A DNA stretch of 33,630 bases from Paenibacillus sp. PAMC 26794 (GCF_000316035.1 NZ_ANHX01000044.1:1-33630); one strand, 5' to 3'; positions 24,657-32,314 are shown, counted from the stretch's first letter. Numbers and translations: made by a program. The notes: generated by a model not told the origin, from the sequence alone.

Positions 24657-25604
24657 ATGCGGAGAGATTGGTTAGATCCGTTTAGATCCGATCTGGAGGT
24701 TGTTTTTGCTTCAGCGGAACAACTCGTACGGGAATATCCCGAACCCTTGTCAGGACATGCATTAGAGCAGCTTCGTTCGGTTAATCCGCTGTTACGAGAT
24801 TCGGGACACAGCTACATCGGGTACATCATTCCACTTTGGATGCAACTCTCAGATAAACTACCCCCAGAGAAAGCACACCAATTAAGTACAGCCTGTCTCA
24901 TTCACATGTTATATTTTCTGAATCAGGACGACGTGATGGATGAACAACCGGAGAATGCCACATTGAAGTTATCCCTGGGTAATCTATACTACATGGATGC
25001 ACTTCAATCTTACTCGGAATTATTCAATTCTTCCTCCACGTTCTGGGTCTATTTCAGACAATATGTAGTGGATTGGGCCGTGAGTGTTACGGGTGAACAT
25101 TCCATTGATTATTTCCAACAGGATCCCTTGTTGATTGCGCAAAAGGCTGCCCCTCTGCTCATTGGAGCTACTGGTGCACTCCTTCTTCTGAATCAGTCCG
25201 ACCGGATAATCCCGGTGTGTTCTGCCATCAACATCACACTCATGACACTCCAGATGACCGATGACTTCACAGACACGCAACAAGATGCTGTGCATGGAAA
25301 CTACAACAGCTACCTCTCCCACATATCCGCAGCACTGAATCACAACTATCCAGTTCATCCTCTAAGCGAACGTATACATGACAATGTATACAATACACAA
25401 CTCATGAACTCTTACCTAGACATTGCTTATCACTATAATCGTACACTAACATCGTCTAACTTAGGAAAATCGCATCTTGAGGCGTTTAATTCTTACTTAT
25501 GCAGCACTTTAGTACAAGCTATTCAGGACATTACACAACGGAAGAAACGGCTCCTCCAAGGCGGGTTTCATCACTGGATTAGCGAGCAACAGTTGGGATT
25601 CTGA
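24657..25604 (+). CDS. Class I isoprenoid-synthase-fold enzyme, ComQ-like
   Basis: All-helical protein of 315 residues with both Mg-diphosphate motifs of trans-prenyltransferases. These are D91-D92-V-M-D95 in FLNQDDVMDE and D202-D203-F-T-D206 in LQMTDDFTDTQQD, the latter followed by GNYNSYL. The Q..DD..D...D...GNY pattern suits the class 1 isoprenoid enzyme group rather than a housekeeping farnesyl diphosphate synthase, which would show GK and KT motifs not found here. The size is close to Bacillus ComQ (about 300 residues), which attaches farnesyl or geranyl to tryptophan of ComX. The next gene encodes a RiPP-type precursor with a tryptophan near its C-terminus, which supports the ComQ-like role. 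The ATG has AGGAAGG 13 bases upstream, a long gap. Alternative: a stand-alone terpene or prenyl-diphosphate synthase. Confidence 0.75.
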   Translation: MRRDWLDPFRSDLEVVFASAEQLVREYPEPLSGHALEQLRSVNPLLRDSGHSYIGYIIPLWMQLSDKLPPEKAHQLSTACLIHMLYFLNQDDVMDEQPENATLKLSLGNLYYMDALQSYSELFNSSSTFWVYFRQYVVDWAVSVTGEHSIDYFQQDPLLIAQKAAPLLIGATGALLLLNQSDRIIPVCSAINITLMTLQMTDDFTDTQQDAVHGNYNSYLSHISAALNHNYPVHPLSERIHDNVYNTQLMNSYLDIAYHYNRTLTSSNLGKSHLEAFNSYLCSTLVQAIQDITQRKKRLLQGGFHHWISEQQLGF

Positions 25605-25658
25605 ACATAAGGACTAAGCTGATTCAGTTTAATTTTAAATATGAAGGGAATGTTGACG

Positions 25659-25901
25659 ATGATGGTATCAGAGAAAACGTTGCATGAGGATATTATTGAA
25701 AAGGCTTGGACTGACGAGCACTTCAGACAACAATTGCACTCCAATCCGAAGCAGGCGCTTCGTGAAGCTTTCGGTATCATAATCCCGGAGCACATTCAGG
25801 TGCGTACCGTTGAGGAGCAGCAGAATGACTATGTGCTTGTCATACCTCCCAATCCTTCCAAAGTAAATTATGATGTGAATTGCGGACCTTGGAGAAGTTA
25901 A
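25659..25901 (+). CDS. RiPP precursor: NHLP-type leader with ComX-like tryptophan tail
   Basis: Peptide of 80 residues. The leader has the nitrile-hydratase-alpha-like pattern known from NHLP/TOMM precursors: IIEKAWTDEHFRQQL, then NPKQALREAFGIIIPE, IQVRTVEE and YVLVIPPNP. The likely core after PPNP is SKVNYDVNCGPWRS, with one Cys, one Tyr and one Trp. The Trp is third from the end, the position seen in ComX of Bacillus subtilis 168 (RQWGD). The start ATG at 25659 follows AAGGG by ten bases; two further in-frame ATGs upstream (25641, 25650) lack a site. The gap to the ComQ-like gene is 54 bases without a terminator, so one transcript is likely. No LanM, YcaO, radical SAM or dedicated peptidase gene is in the window. 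Confidence 0.8.
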   Translation: MMVSEKTLHEDIIEKAWTDEHFRQQLHSNPKQALREAFGIIIPEHIQVRTVEEQQNDYVLVIPPNPSKVNYDVNCGPWRS

Positions 25902-25923
25902 TTCGGGTGAGCTAATCTTGTAG

Positions 25924-25988
25924 TGTAAGAAATTAGGGGTAGGAACAAAAAAAGCCGCTGTATCCTTCTGTGAGTTCGTCAATCGACG
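25924..25988 (+). pseudogene. Remnant of the 3' end of a second sensor kinase
   Basis: Read on the plus strand from 25930, the frame gives KLGVGTKKAAVSFCEFV. It aligns with the end of the intact minus-strand kinase, GVGTEAVVSFAEFVD, with a one-residue in-frame gap. Several of the base differences are third-position changes (GCC/GCG, TCC/TCT, TTC/TTT), as expected of related coding sequences. An in-frame stop at 25921-25923 and the loss of everything upstream show it is not a gene now. It begins about 30 bases after the precursor stop. Confidence 0.5.
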
Positions 25989-26027
25989 AACTCGGCAAAA
26001 GATACAACCGCTTCTGTTCCTACCCCT
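25935..26027. repeat. 93-bp nested inverted repeat overlapping the kinase 3' end
   Basis: There are three nested stems: 25935-25947 with 26015-26027 (13 of 13), 25954-25964 with 26001-26011 (9 of 11), and 25972-25980 with 25985-25993 (9 of 9, AATC loop). The right half is the last 16 codons of the minus-strand kinase. There is no T-run at either end, but the hairpin could end or stabilise both convergent transcripts. Confidence 0.8.
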
Positions 26028-27877
26028 TTGGTGCTTGTAAAGCTGATCTGTCCTTGCATCGCTTCGACAATTCGGAATGTCACCATCATGCCCAGACCTG
26101 TGCCTTTGATTTTATTGGAGAAATAAGGCTCGCCCAACCGGGAGAGTGCTTCCTCGTCCATCCCTTCTCCGTTATCCCTGACATGCACCTTAATCATTCC
26201 ATCCTGTTTGTACGCCCAGATATCAATCTGGCCTTGTCCCTGCAAAGCTTCAATACTGTTCTTGATAATATTGATAAAAGCCTGCTTGAACTTCGAGGAA
26301 TTGCCTCGAATATATAGATCTGGCGGAATGTCGGTGGTGATTTTACCACCTTCCAGATTAGCCATCGGTACAAGAATGCCTTCAATATGATTGAATTCAT
26401 CCGAGATATTGAGCGAGATAATATGGTCAAACTCAGGTTTGGCAAAGGTAAGAAAGTCGGTTATGATGCCCGAAGCCCGATCAAGTTCTTCCAGTGCAAT
26501 TCGCACATACCCCTTATTTTTGTTGTCTTCCTGTTCCGTCATAAGTTGCAAGAACCCTCTTGTCACCTGAAGTGGATTACGTACTTCATGGGCAACGGAA
26601 GCGGCCAATTCACTAATAATCTCCATCTTTTCGGATCGCTGCAACTCATTGTTGAACAGCTCCAGTTCCTTAGAATACTCTAGAACTTTAGTATGTTTTT
26701 CGGCAAAACGACTTCCGAGAATGGCAATCAACGAGATCACAAATGCAACCATGGACCATTTCCACCATAACAGATGATACGTTCCACTCCGCTGATAATA
26801 CCACAACAGTTCAGCCACACTGATCAAGGCAAATGTACCGAATCCCGTCGCAAGCAGCATAGCTTCCCGATTTCGTTGCAGCGCTTTGGCGATGGTACCA
26901 ACCAACAGGATTGTCAGCAGAATGACCAGCACCATGCCAACCACACGCTGTACGAGCAGATTGTAGAGGATCTCCCATTGCCCACCTGAAGTAACATAGA
27001 TAAATAGAGAGAACACCGCGATAACTGAATATATGAATAGTATTTTTCGCAGTTTGGTGAAGATTCCATGCAGTCCTGGTCCGATAATTTGTTCAAAAAA
27101 ATAACATAGCGCTGGCATACCCAGCAGCATCGCCAGATCAAAGACTACGGAATACAGGTCACCATATACCTGATAGAACGTATACAAAAATTGCGAGTAC
27201 GTGATGATCATCGTGCCGATGGAACCCATTACGATGCATAGCGAGATCCATAATCCCTTATGGAACTTGCCAAGGAAGAACGTACAACTCAGCATCGTAA
27301 TCGCTGTGAAAACAAAGGTCGCGCCCAAAATTACATCAATAAGTCCGTTATGAATATATTTCTCCTGTAACGCAGCATAAGGTCCAACCTGAACAGTACC
27401 TTGTATCCCCAGACGGCCTTTTTCATTTTGCGACCATACATAGAGCGTGTCACCTGAATTTTGGCTGGATAAGGGCAGCAACACAGCATTATTATCATAA
27501 TTGTAATGGTAGTTCTCGTAGACCTTGCGGTCTTCCAGATAGACAACAATATGATTGCCTTTAATGTTCTCAAATCGAATGGCTGAACTTTCCTCACTCA
27601 ACTCAGGAATGGTCAGGCGAGTCCATAAAGAATTCGATCGATCCGTATTGCTATATTCTAACTTATCGCTGCCCTGCTTTTCCCATATCTCGTCTGCTCC
27701 CTTAACCTCACTGATGAACCCTTGATCGTCAACGTTCCCCCATTTTACTTCCCATCCTGTAATGGATACAGGTTGCTGAACCGCTCCTGTAGTTGCAAAG
27801 ACTATCCCATGTGGCATGCCTAGAATAATCAATACACTCATCCATAAGATGACGATAGCTTTGGGCACATTTTTCAT
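25979..27877 (-). CDS. 7TM sensor histidine kinase
   Basis: Membrane kinase of 632 residues. A signal peptide or first helix covers about 1-29, an extracytoplasmic beta-rich domain 35-168 (7TMR-DISM extracellular type), and seven helices about 175-390. After a short coiled coil comes HisKA with phospho-acceptor H430 in SVAHEVRNPLQ, then an ATPase domain with N540 (N box), D568-x-G570 (DNGEG) and GTGLG 592-596. The HEVRNPL style and FAKPE are typical of Bacillus sporulation-type kinases (KinB/KinD class), not of ComP, whose HisKA_3 domain differs. No response regulator gene is adjacent. The start ATG follows GAGGTG by six bases. It converges on the peptide precursor gene, so it may sense that peptide; this is inference. 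Confidence 0.9.
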   Translation of the reverse strand: MKNVPKAIVILWMSVLIILGMPHGIVFATTGAVQQPVSITGWEVKWGNVDDQGFISEVKGADEIWEKQGSDKLEYSNTDRSNSLWTRLTIPELSEESSAIRFENIKGNHIVVYLEDRKVYENYHYNYDNNAVLLPLSSQNSGDTLYVWSQNEKGRLGIQGTVQVGPYAALQEKYIHNGLIDVILGATFVFTAITMLSCTFFLGKFHKGLWISLCIVMGSIGTMIITYSQFLYTFYQVYGDLYSVVFDLAMLLGMPALCYFFEQIIGPGLHGIFTKLRKILFIYSVIAVFSLFIYVTSGGQWEILYNLLVQRVVGMVLVILLTILLVGTIAKALQRNREAMLLATGFGTFALISVAELLWYYQRSGTYHLLWWKWSMVAFVISLIAILGSRFAEKHTKVLEYSKELELFNNELQRSEKMEIISELAASVAHEVRNPLQVTRGFLQLMTEQEDNKNKGYVRIALEELDRASGIITDFLTFAKPEFDHIISLNISDEFNHIEGILVPMANLEGGKITTDIPPDLYIRGNSSKFKQAFINIIKNSIEALQGQGQIDIWAYKQDGMIKVHVRDNGEGMDEEALSRLGEPYFSNKIKGTGLGMMVTFRIVEAMQGQISFTSTKGVGTEAVVSFAEFVD

Positions 27878-28030
27878 TCACAGCACCTCAAAGTTCTAAT
27901 TTTCCCTATCTTAGATTCTCTCATTTATCATTCGCCACCGTTTGTCACGTCACCTTCTTGAGATAAAATGAAATTTCACATTTAAGTCGATTTATAGTTT
28001 TATTTCCATTTTATTGTTAAAGTTATTCGA

Positions 28031-28312
28031 TTAATCACGCAAGTCTTCGAACTGGTTCACTATCATTTCCCGTTCTTTCTGTTCAACTTGACTGCGAAAT
28101 TCAAGCCACTGCTCTGTCTCCTCATCATCATAGATGGTCCATATGTCGGAAAAAAGGAAATCCCGCAACTGGACAACTTGCCCGGACCATATACCGCCTA
28201 CCCAAAACAAACCATCCGGACGACGGATGACGGTACGGGAGAACCCGGGTGTGGACGCCTTTTGCCCGATACGGATGCGTGTGATCATATTGCCCAGTGT
28301 GAACCAGTCCAC
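28031..28312 (-). CDS. Small protein, function unknown
   Basis: With the GTG at 28312 as start the protein has 93 residues. That codon is eight bases after AGGGAGG, a far better site than those of upstream in-frame TTG/ATG codons (to 28396). The sequence begins VDWFTLGNMITRIRIGQ and has an aromatic, beta-rich middle (LFWVGGIWSGQVVQLRDF). It ends in an acidic and basic helical tail (EFRSQVEQKEREMIVNQFEDLRD). No signal peptide or membrane segment is seen. I do not recognise the family. Confidence 0.6.
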   Translation of the reverse strand: MDWFTLGNMITRIRIGQKASTPGFSRTVIRRPDGLFWVGGIWSGQVVQLRDFLFSDIWTIYDDEETEQWLEFRSQVEQKEREMIVNQFEDLRD

Positions 28313-28457
28313 ATGAAATCCCTCCCTTACATATTCAAGCTTCATCATAACATAGGCAAAACAGGAAAAGCTGTAAAAACGGTGGCTGCGATTCAATCCT
28401 TAGCTCCGGGTGTAATGGTTTCTCAAAGCAAACAAACACGCTAAGGAGATGATTACA

Positions 28458-28619
28458 ATGAATGAGCCCCATCGTACGGTTGAGGTGGAACATAAGGATG
28501 TTCAGCATAAATCGGATTCAAGTATGGTCGCTTCCACATTTATTAAATATGCCGCATATATCATTATCTTTTTCGGATTCTTATACTTCTTGGTGAAATA
28601 CGTATTCCCCAAATTCTAA
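28458..28619 (+). CDS. 53-residue single-helix membrane protein
   Basis: ATG at 28458 with AAGGAG (28443-28448) nine bases upstream. The N-terminal half is polar and histidine-rich (MNEPHRTVEVEHKDVQHKSD). Residues 28-47 form one hydrophobic helix (IKYAAYIIIFFGFLYFLVKY). It opens a row of three small plus-strand genes. Function unknown. Confidence 0.65.
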   Translation: MNEPHRTVEVEHKDVQHKSDSSMVASTFIKYAAYIIIFFGFLYFLVKYVFPKF

Positions 28620-28741
28620 GGCATTCATATCGTAGTGAACACCCGGAGATAATAACCTGTGCAAGATTACCACACTAGCGCTTTGGGTAACTACGGGGTA
28701 AGAAGCATTTGGACAACCGATAATGAAAGGAAGTGTTACTC

Positions 28742-29113
28742 ATGTCTGACAAACCAATTAGTAACGAAGAGAGCGACCGCTATTATGACCGTTACCAGAG
28801 GTCCCGCGATATTCCGCCAGAGACGGAAGTCCCGGAAGGCGATATGGATACCTTTGATGAAGTTTCCGGCAGACGGATTGTAACGGAAGATTCGGGTCTG
28901 GCACCCTTAGCCGCAACCGCTGTGGACGAGCCGGAATTGGATTCACGTTTGGCTGAGACACCGCTGGAATCTGTACCGGATGCAGATCTTCTGCAACCGA
29001 ACAGTCCGGTTGACCCTGCTGCACCCGATCCGGATGCGCTGCATGGTACCGATCTGCTTAATGGTGCTGGTGCGGATGCCAAACCGGAGAACGACATTCC
29101 ACCGCGACATTAA
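28742..29113 (+). CDS. Acidic low-complexity protein of 123 residues
   Basis: The start is the ATG at 28742 (MSDKPISNEESDRYY), preceded by AAAGGAAG at good distance. The protein is rich in Asp, Glu, Pro and Ala (for example PNSPVDPAAPDPDALHG), hydrophilic and probably disordered, with no membrane segment. Unknown function; second of three small genes likely sharing a terminator. Confidence 0.6.
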   Translation: MSDKPISNEESDRYYDRYQRSRDIPPETEVPEGDMDTFDEVSGRRIVTEDSGLAPLAATAVDEPELDSRLAETPLESVPDADLLQPNSPVDPAAPDPDALHGTDLLNGAGADAKPENDIPPRH

Positions 29114-29152
29114 CAGCTGTGATGACATCCTGAATGAGGAGGTGCATATACG

Positions 29153-29344
29153 ATGAAGGAAGATCGCCAAAAGCATGTGCATGAACCGGATAATCTCGTG
29201 ACCGAACGGGATATTGACCCGGACTTCGGACTGTTCACTGAGAACTCCTTCCCCGAAGCACTTGAGGATGAGGATCAACATGATGCGGTCGAGCATGCCA
29301 TTCCCAAAGAAAAGGCTTCTCGTAAGCCCTCTTCGGATGACTAA
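29153..29344 (+). CDS. Acidic protein of 63 residues
   Basis: Strong ribosome binding site GAGGAGGTG (29137-29145). The protein is hydrophilic, rich in Glu, Asp and His (RQKHVHEPDNLVTERDIDPD), and resembles the preceding acidic protein in composition. No known domain. It is the last gene before a strong terminator. Confidence 0.65.
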   Translation: MKEDRQKHVHEPDNLVTERDIDPDFGLFTENSFPEALEDEDQHDAVEHAIPKEKASRKPSSDD

Positions 29345-29368
29345 CTTATATAGATCCGTATTAGACTT

Positions 29369-29410
29369 AAAAAAGATGACGTCTGTTAATTTCACAGCGT
29401 CATCTTTTTT
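29369..29410. terminator. Bidirectional intrinsic terminator
   Basis: AAAAAAGATGACG (29369-29381) and CGTCATCTTTTTT (29398-29410) pair perfectly, with an inner CTGT/ACAG extension. A and T runs on both ends suit the converging small-gene cluster and MFS gene. Confidence 0.93.
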
Positions 29411-29447
29411 GTTACCTGTAAGTTCACTTTCTCTTTGCAATTCGGCA

Positions 29448-30662
29448 TCACCGTTTAGGGGAAACCTTACTTGCCACGGGCAGTTTGTGATCCAATCCTG
29501 ACCACTTTGCTACAATCGCAGTGATGATCAATGCCACTCCATTAATGATAAAAATCCAGCGTATCGGCAGCCAGCCACCAAGTACACCACCAATGATCGG
29601 TCCCGCCATCGTCCCGATCTGGGCAGCGGATTGATTCAGACTAAAAGCCCTTCCCCGGAAACTTGATGCGGTAGCCTGCACAATCATGGCGTTAATTGCC
29701 GGAAATACAGCGGCAAAGAATAAACCATACACAAATCGTAAAATGCCGAATGCTATATAACCTGTTGTAAAGAACTGCAGAAGATTCCCTACGGCCCCAC
29801 CAACCAGTCCAATGATCAACACTTTACCGTATCCAATCCTTGAACCAATCTTGCCCCAACGCGGCGCCATAATAACTGTTGCTACCCCCACCGCTGAGAA
29901 AATAATACCCGAGCTGAGTGAGGCACGATCCGGCTGAACGCCCATCTCCATCACATAGACCGTTAATAGTGGCTCCAGAATCATGACGGAGAATGTACAT
30001 ATACCCATCATGCCAAGCACCGTCATAAACAAACGATTCGCTCTCGCTTCACGAATGTCATCCATGACGTGGGAACGAGCTTTGTTCCGGTTGAAGTTCT
30101 CTTCTTTTACCCAGAAGGTTGCGATGATTGCTGAGACTAACACAACAATAGCCGAAAACAAAAATGCATTTCGGTTGCCATAATAATGACTTACCACGCC
30201 ACCAATTAACGGTCCGATAATACCACCAGTGGCTCCTGCAGTGGACATAATACCAAGTGCATAACCAGTCTTCTCTTCAGGTGTATTCGTGCCTACCAGG
30301 GCAATCGCTGCTGGAACAAACCCTGCAAGCAGCCCCTGAAACAATCGAACAACAATCAGCGAATACGGGTCCTGCACGAAATAATTGATTAAATACAAGA
30401 CGGCAAGGCTGTATCCCGACCGGATCAGCATAGGTTTGCGTCCGTATTTATCAGCCAGTGATCCCCAGAACGGAGACACGAGTGCACTCGCGAGAAACGT
30501 AATGCCAAATGCCAGTCCTGACCATAACTCCAGGTGATCACGAACCCCCAAGTCAGCACTTAGAAACAGGGGCAGAAATGGAATCGAGATCGAATACGCG
30601 GTGCTGCAAAAAAATACACCAATCCACAATATGACCAGATTGCGCTTCCACGAGAAGTTCAT
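29448..30662 (-). CDS. MFS multidrug-type exporter, DHA1 family
   Basis: Integral membrane transporter of 404 residues with 12 predicted helices. Motif A between helices 2 and 3 is clear (WGSLADKYGRKPML), and the helix 5 region carries a Gly/Pro-rich antiporter-like motif (TGGIIGPLIGGVV). It resembles YfmO/Lde/MdtG-type drug:proton antiporters; substrate unknown. The start is the ATG at 30662 (MNFSWKRNLVILW). The frame stays open to 31136, but that extension is not hydrophobic, has no family likeness and would run through the cyclophilin gene on the other strand. The ribosome binding site is weak (AAAGGG, 12 bases). Confidence 0.88.
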   Translation of the reverse strand: MNFSWKRNLVILWIGVFFCSTAYSISIPFLPLFLSADLGVRDHLELWSGLAFGITFLASALVSPFWGSLADKYGRKPMLIRSGYSLAVLYLINYFVQDPYSLIVVRLFQGLLAGFVPAAIALVGTNTPEEKTGYALGIMSTAGATGGIIGPLIGGVVSHYYGNRNAFLFSAIVVLVSAIIATFWVKEENFNRNKARSHVMDDIREARANRLFMTVLGMMGICTFSVMILEPLLTVYVMEMGVQPDRASLSSGIIFSAVGVATVIMAPRWGKIGSRIGYGKVLIIGLVGGAVGNLLQFFTTGYIAFGILRFVYGLFFAAVFPAINAMIVQATASSFRGRAFSLNQSAAQIGTMAGPIIGGVLGGWLPIRWIFIINGVALIITAIVAKWSGLDHKLPVASKVSPKR

Positions 30663-30918
30663 ATACCCGCACGCCCTTTCCGTTACTGACGCCGGGACTG
30701 CCGTGTATTGGAGCGGACGGAACAGACCCGTACGTCCCCGATGCGGAAGCATTTTCCTTATTTTACACCCATCATTCCATGAAGGCCATCCCTTGTTCAC
30801 CACAAACACATGTATTACATTGCCATCCTGTCCACAAAAACGGTATGATAGTTGGGTAAATATCCAAATATGATTTGGAGAAAATATATGATGCAGAGAT
30901 GCAAGGAGGAACGTTTTC

Positions 30919-31566
30919 ATGTCTTTACGGTGGAGAAAAAACACAGTGGTTTCGCTGGTTCTCGCGATGCTACTTATCGTCATTAGTGGTTGTGGACGCC
31001 CTTCGAGTGGCGCTACAGAAACACCAGCTCCAGTTGAACCAACGGGTCCCAATCCGGTAGCTACTATTGAAATGGCAGATGGACAGAAGATCGTCATTGA
31101 GCTATATCCGGAAATTGCACCCAATACGGTGAACAATTTTATTTCACTGGCGAATAAGGGTTTCTATGATGGCACAATCTTTCACCGTGTTATTCCAGGT
31201 TTCATGATTCAGGGCGGAGATCCAGACGGTAATGGTCGAGGTGGCCCAGGGTATGCCATTAAGGGTGAATTTACATCCAACGGTCACAAAAATCACCTGA
31301 ATCATACCCGCGGAGTCATTTCCATGGCACGCGGAGATAATTTGGATTCGGCTGGTTCTCAGTTCTTCATCATGTTAGCTGACGCGGATCATTTGGATAA
31401 CGCCTATGCTTCCTTCGGTAAAGTAACGGAAGGCATAGAAACTGTGGATAACATTGCAGCTCAAGAAATAGGTGAAGGTGACAAACCGGTTTCCGATCAA
31501 GTTATGAAAAAAGTTACGGTAGACACCCACGGTCTGGAGTATCCAGAACCGGTAAAAGTACCTTAA
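30919..31566 (+). CDS. Cyclophilin-type peptidyl-prolyl isomerase lipoprotein
   Basis: Protein of 215 residues. A lipoprotein signal ends in VISGC, so C25 would be lipidated and the enzyme anchored outside the membrane, where it could help fold secreted proteins. The cyclophilin domain covers about 46-205, with active-site R90, F95 and Q98 in FHRVIPGFMIQGGD, and GSQFFIM at 146-152. An Asp/Ser/Pro linker follows the lipid anchor. The start follows AAGGAGGA (30902-30909). It is a single gene with its own terminator, divergent from the MFS gene with 256 bases between. Confidence 0.92.
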   Translation: MSLRWRKNTVVSLVLAMLLIVISGCGRPSSGATETPAPVEPTGPNPVATIEMADGQKIVIELYPEIAPNTVNNFISLANKGFYDGTIFHRVIPGFMIQGGDPDGNGRGGPGYAIKGEFTSNGHKNHLNHTRGVISMARGDNLDSAGSQFFIMLADADHLDNAYASFGKVTEGIETVDNIAAQEIGEGDKPVSDQVMKKVTVDTHGLEYPEPVKVP

Positions 31567-31631
31567 TTAACATCCTTGCCAAACGGATGATAATCACATG
31601 GTTATGACTTGTAATGAACTCTAAACAAACA

Positions 31632-31670
31632 AAAGCTCTGTCCTGCGCGAATCTCGCAAGGCAGAGCTTT
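31632..31670. terminator. Intrinsic terminator after the cyclophilin gene
   Basis: AAAGCTCTG pairs with CAGAGCTTT, extended by CCTGCG/CGCAAGG, followed by TATTTATTG. It lies 66 bases after the stop. A-runs on the left side allow it to act for the minus-strand small gene too. Confidence 0.85.
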
Positions 31671-31739
31671 ATTTATTGATTTTAATGATAACGGTTACAT
31701 ATATGACTTTATAAAAAATGACCTCTTCCGGCATCATCC

Positions 31740-31850
31740 TCAATACATCCATCCCATCAAACGTAACCAGCCGATAATCGCAATCCATAACGGGCAGCTA
31801 AAGGCAACGCCCCATGCAAGCCCTTTCAGTAAACCACGGTTTACTTCCAC
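31740..31850 (-). CDS. 36-residue membrane peptide
   Basis: GTG at 31850 lies nine bases after a strong AAAGGAG (31866-31860). It gives MEVNRGLLKGLAWGVAFSCP followed by a second hydrophobic stretch ending LRLMGWMY, one or two short helices. The frame is open to an ATG at 31922 (60 residues), whose site GAGGG is 11 bases off and whose extra residues (TITDTATIPWRKE) are not membrane-like. The shorter form is preferred. Function unknown. Confidence 0.5.
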   Translation of the reverse strand: MEVNRGLLKGLAWGVAFSCPLWIAIIGWLRLMGWMY

Positions 31851-32050
31851 GAACAACGACTCCTTTCTCCAGGGAATAGTCGCAGTATCGGTAATAGTAT
31901 ATGATTTTATACCCGTTTTCATTCGTCACGCAACCCTCGTTTTCCTGCTTTTGTTCCGCAGATTCATGGAATGCTTTACGGGAACCTGATATACTATGAC
32001 TACTGTACGATAAATGGAACCTGATTCATGTTTGGAAAGGAGATTTTCCT

Positions 32051-32314
32051 ATGGCAAAATCCAAAAAACGCACTCCTGCTCCCAAAACAGCAGTAGCACA
32101 GGATAAACCCACAACACTGAAGGATCTGCTTAGCAGTGATGTGCTGGAGAAGCTGAAAGCACAGGCGGATGAAGCCAAGGCTGCCGAGGCGGCTCTTAGA
32201 GAGCAGGAGCGTCAGCAGGCAGAAGAAGCTCGCCAAGCGGAGCAGAAGCGCCGGGATAACGATTTCGAATATTTGCTCAATAACAGCGCAATGGACTGGA
32301 AGAAACATAAGTAA
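32051..32314 (+). CDS. YqkE-like protein (DUF3886)
   Basis: Protein of 87 residues: a basic N-terminus (AKSKKRTPAPK), TLKDLLSSDVLEKLKAQADE, a charged Gln/Glu/Ala-rich coiled coil (about 40-68), and the conserved end FEYLLNNSAMDWKKHK. That end and layout match Bacillus YqkE. Soluble, function unknown in any species I know. The start follows GGAAAGGAG with a proper gap. Single gene. Confidence 0.8.
   Translation: MAKSKKRTPAPKTAVAQDKPTTLKDLLSSDVLEKLKAQADEAKAAEAALREQERQQAEEARQAEQKRRDNDFEYLLNNSAMDWKKHK

Noticed and set aside
24657..25604. Housekeeping farnesyl or geranylgeranyl diphosphate synthase
   Set aside because: The usual Lys, GK and KT signatures of chain-elongating synthases are not seen, and the gene is linked to a peptide precursor, not to isoprenoid pathway genes.
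25882..25898. CaaX-type farnesylation of the precursor Cys
   Set aside because: The Cys is six residues from the C-terminus (CGPWRS), not four. CaaX prenylation is eukaryotic. The Trp position fits the ComX precedent better.
28659..28883. GTG-started 74-residue frame overlapping the acidic-protein gene
   Set aside because: It overlaps most of the better-supported frame at 28742 with no domain and a weaker start context.
30663..31136. N-terminal extension of the MFS exporter frame (158 more residues)
   Set aside because: It is not membrane-like, has no family likeness and lies antisense to the cyclophilin gene start and upstream region. The ATG at 30662 begins a normal MFS protein.
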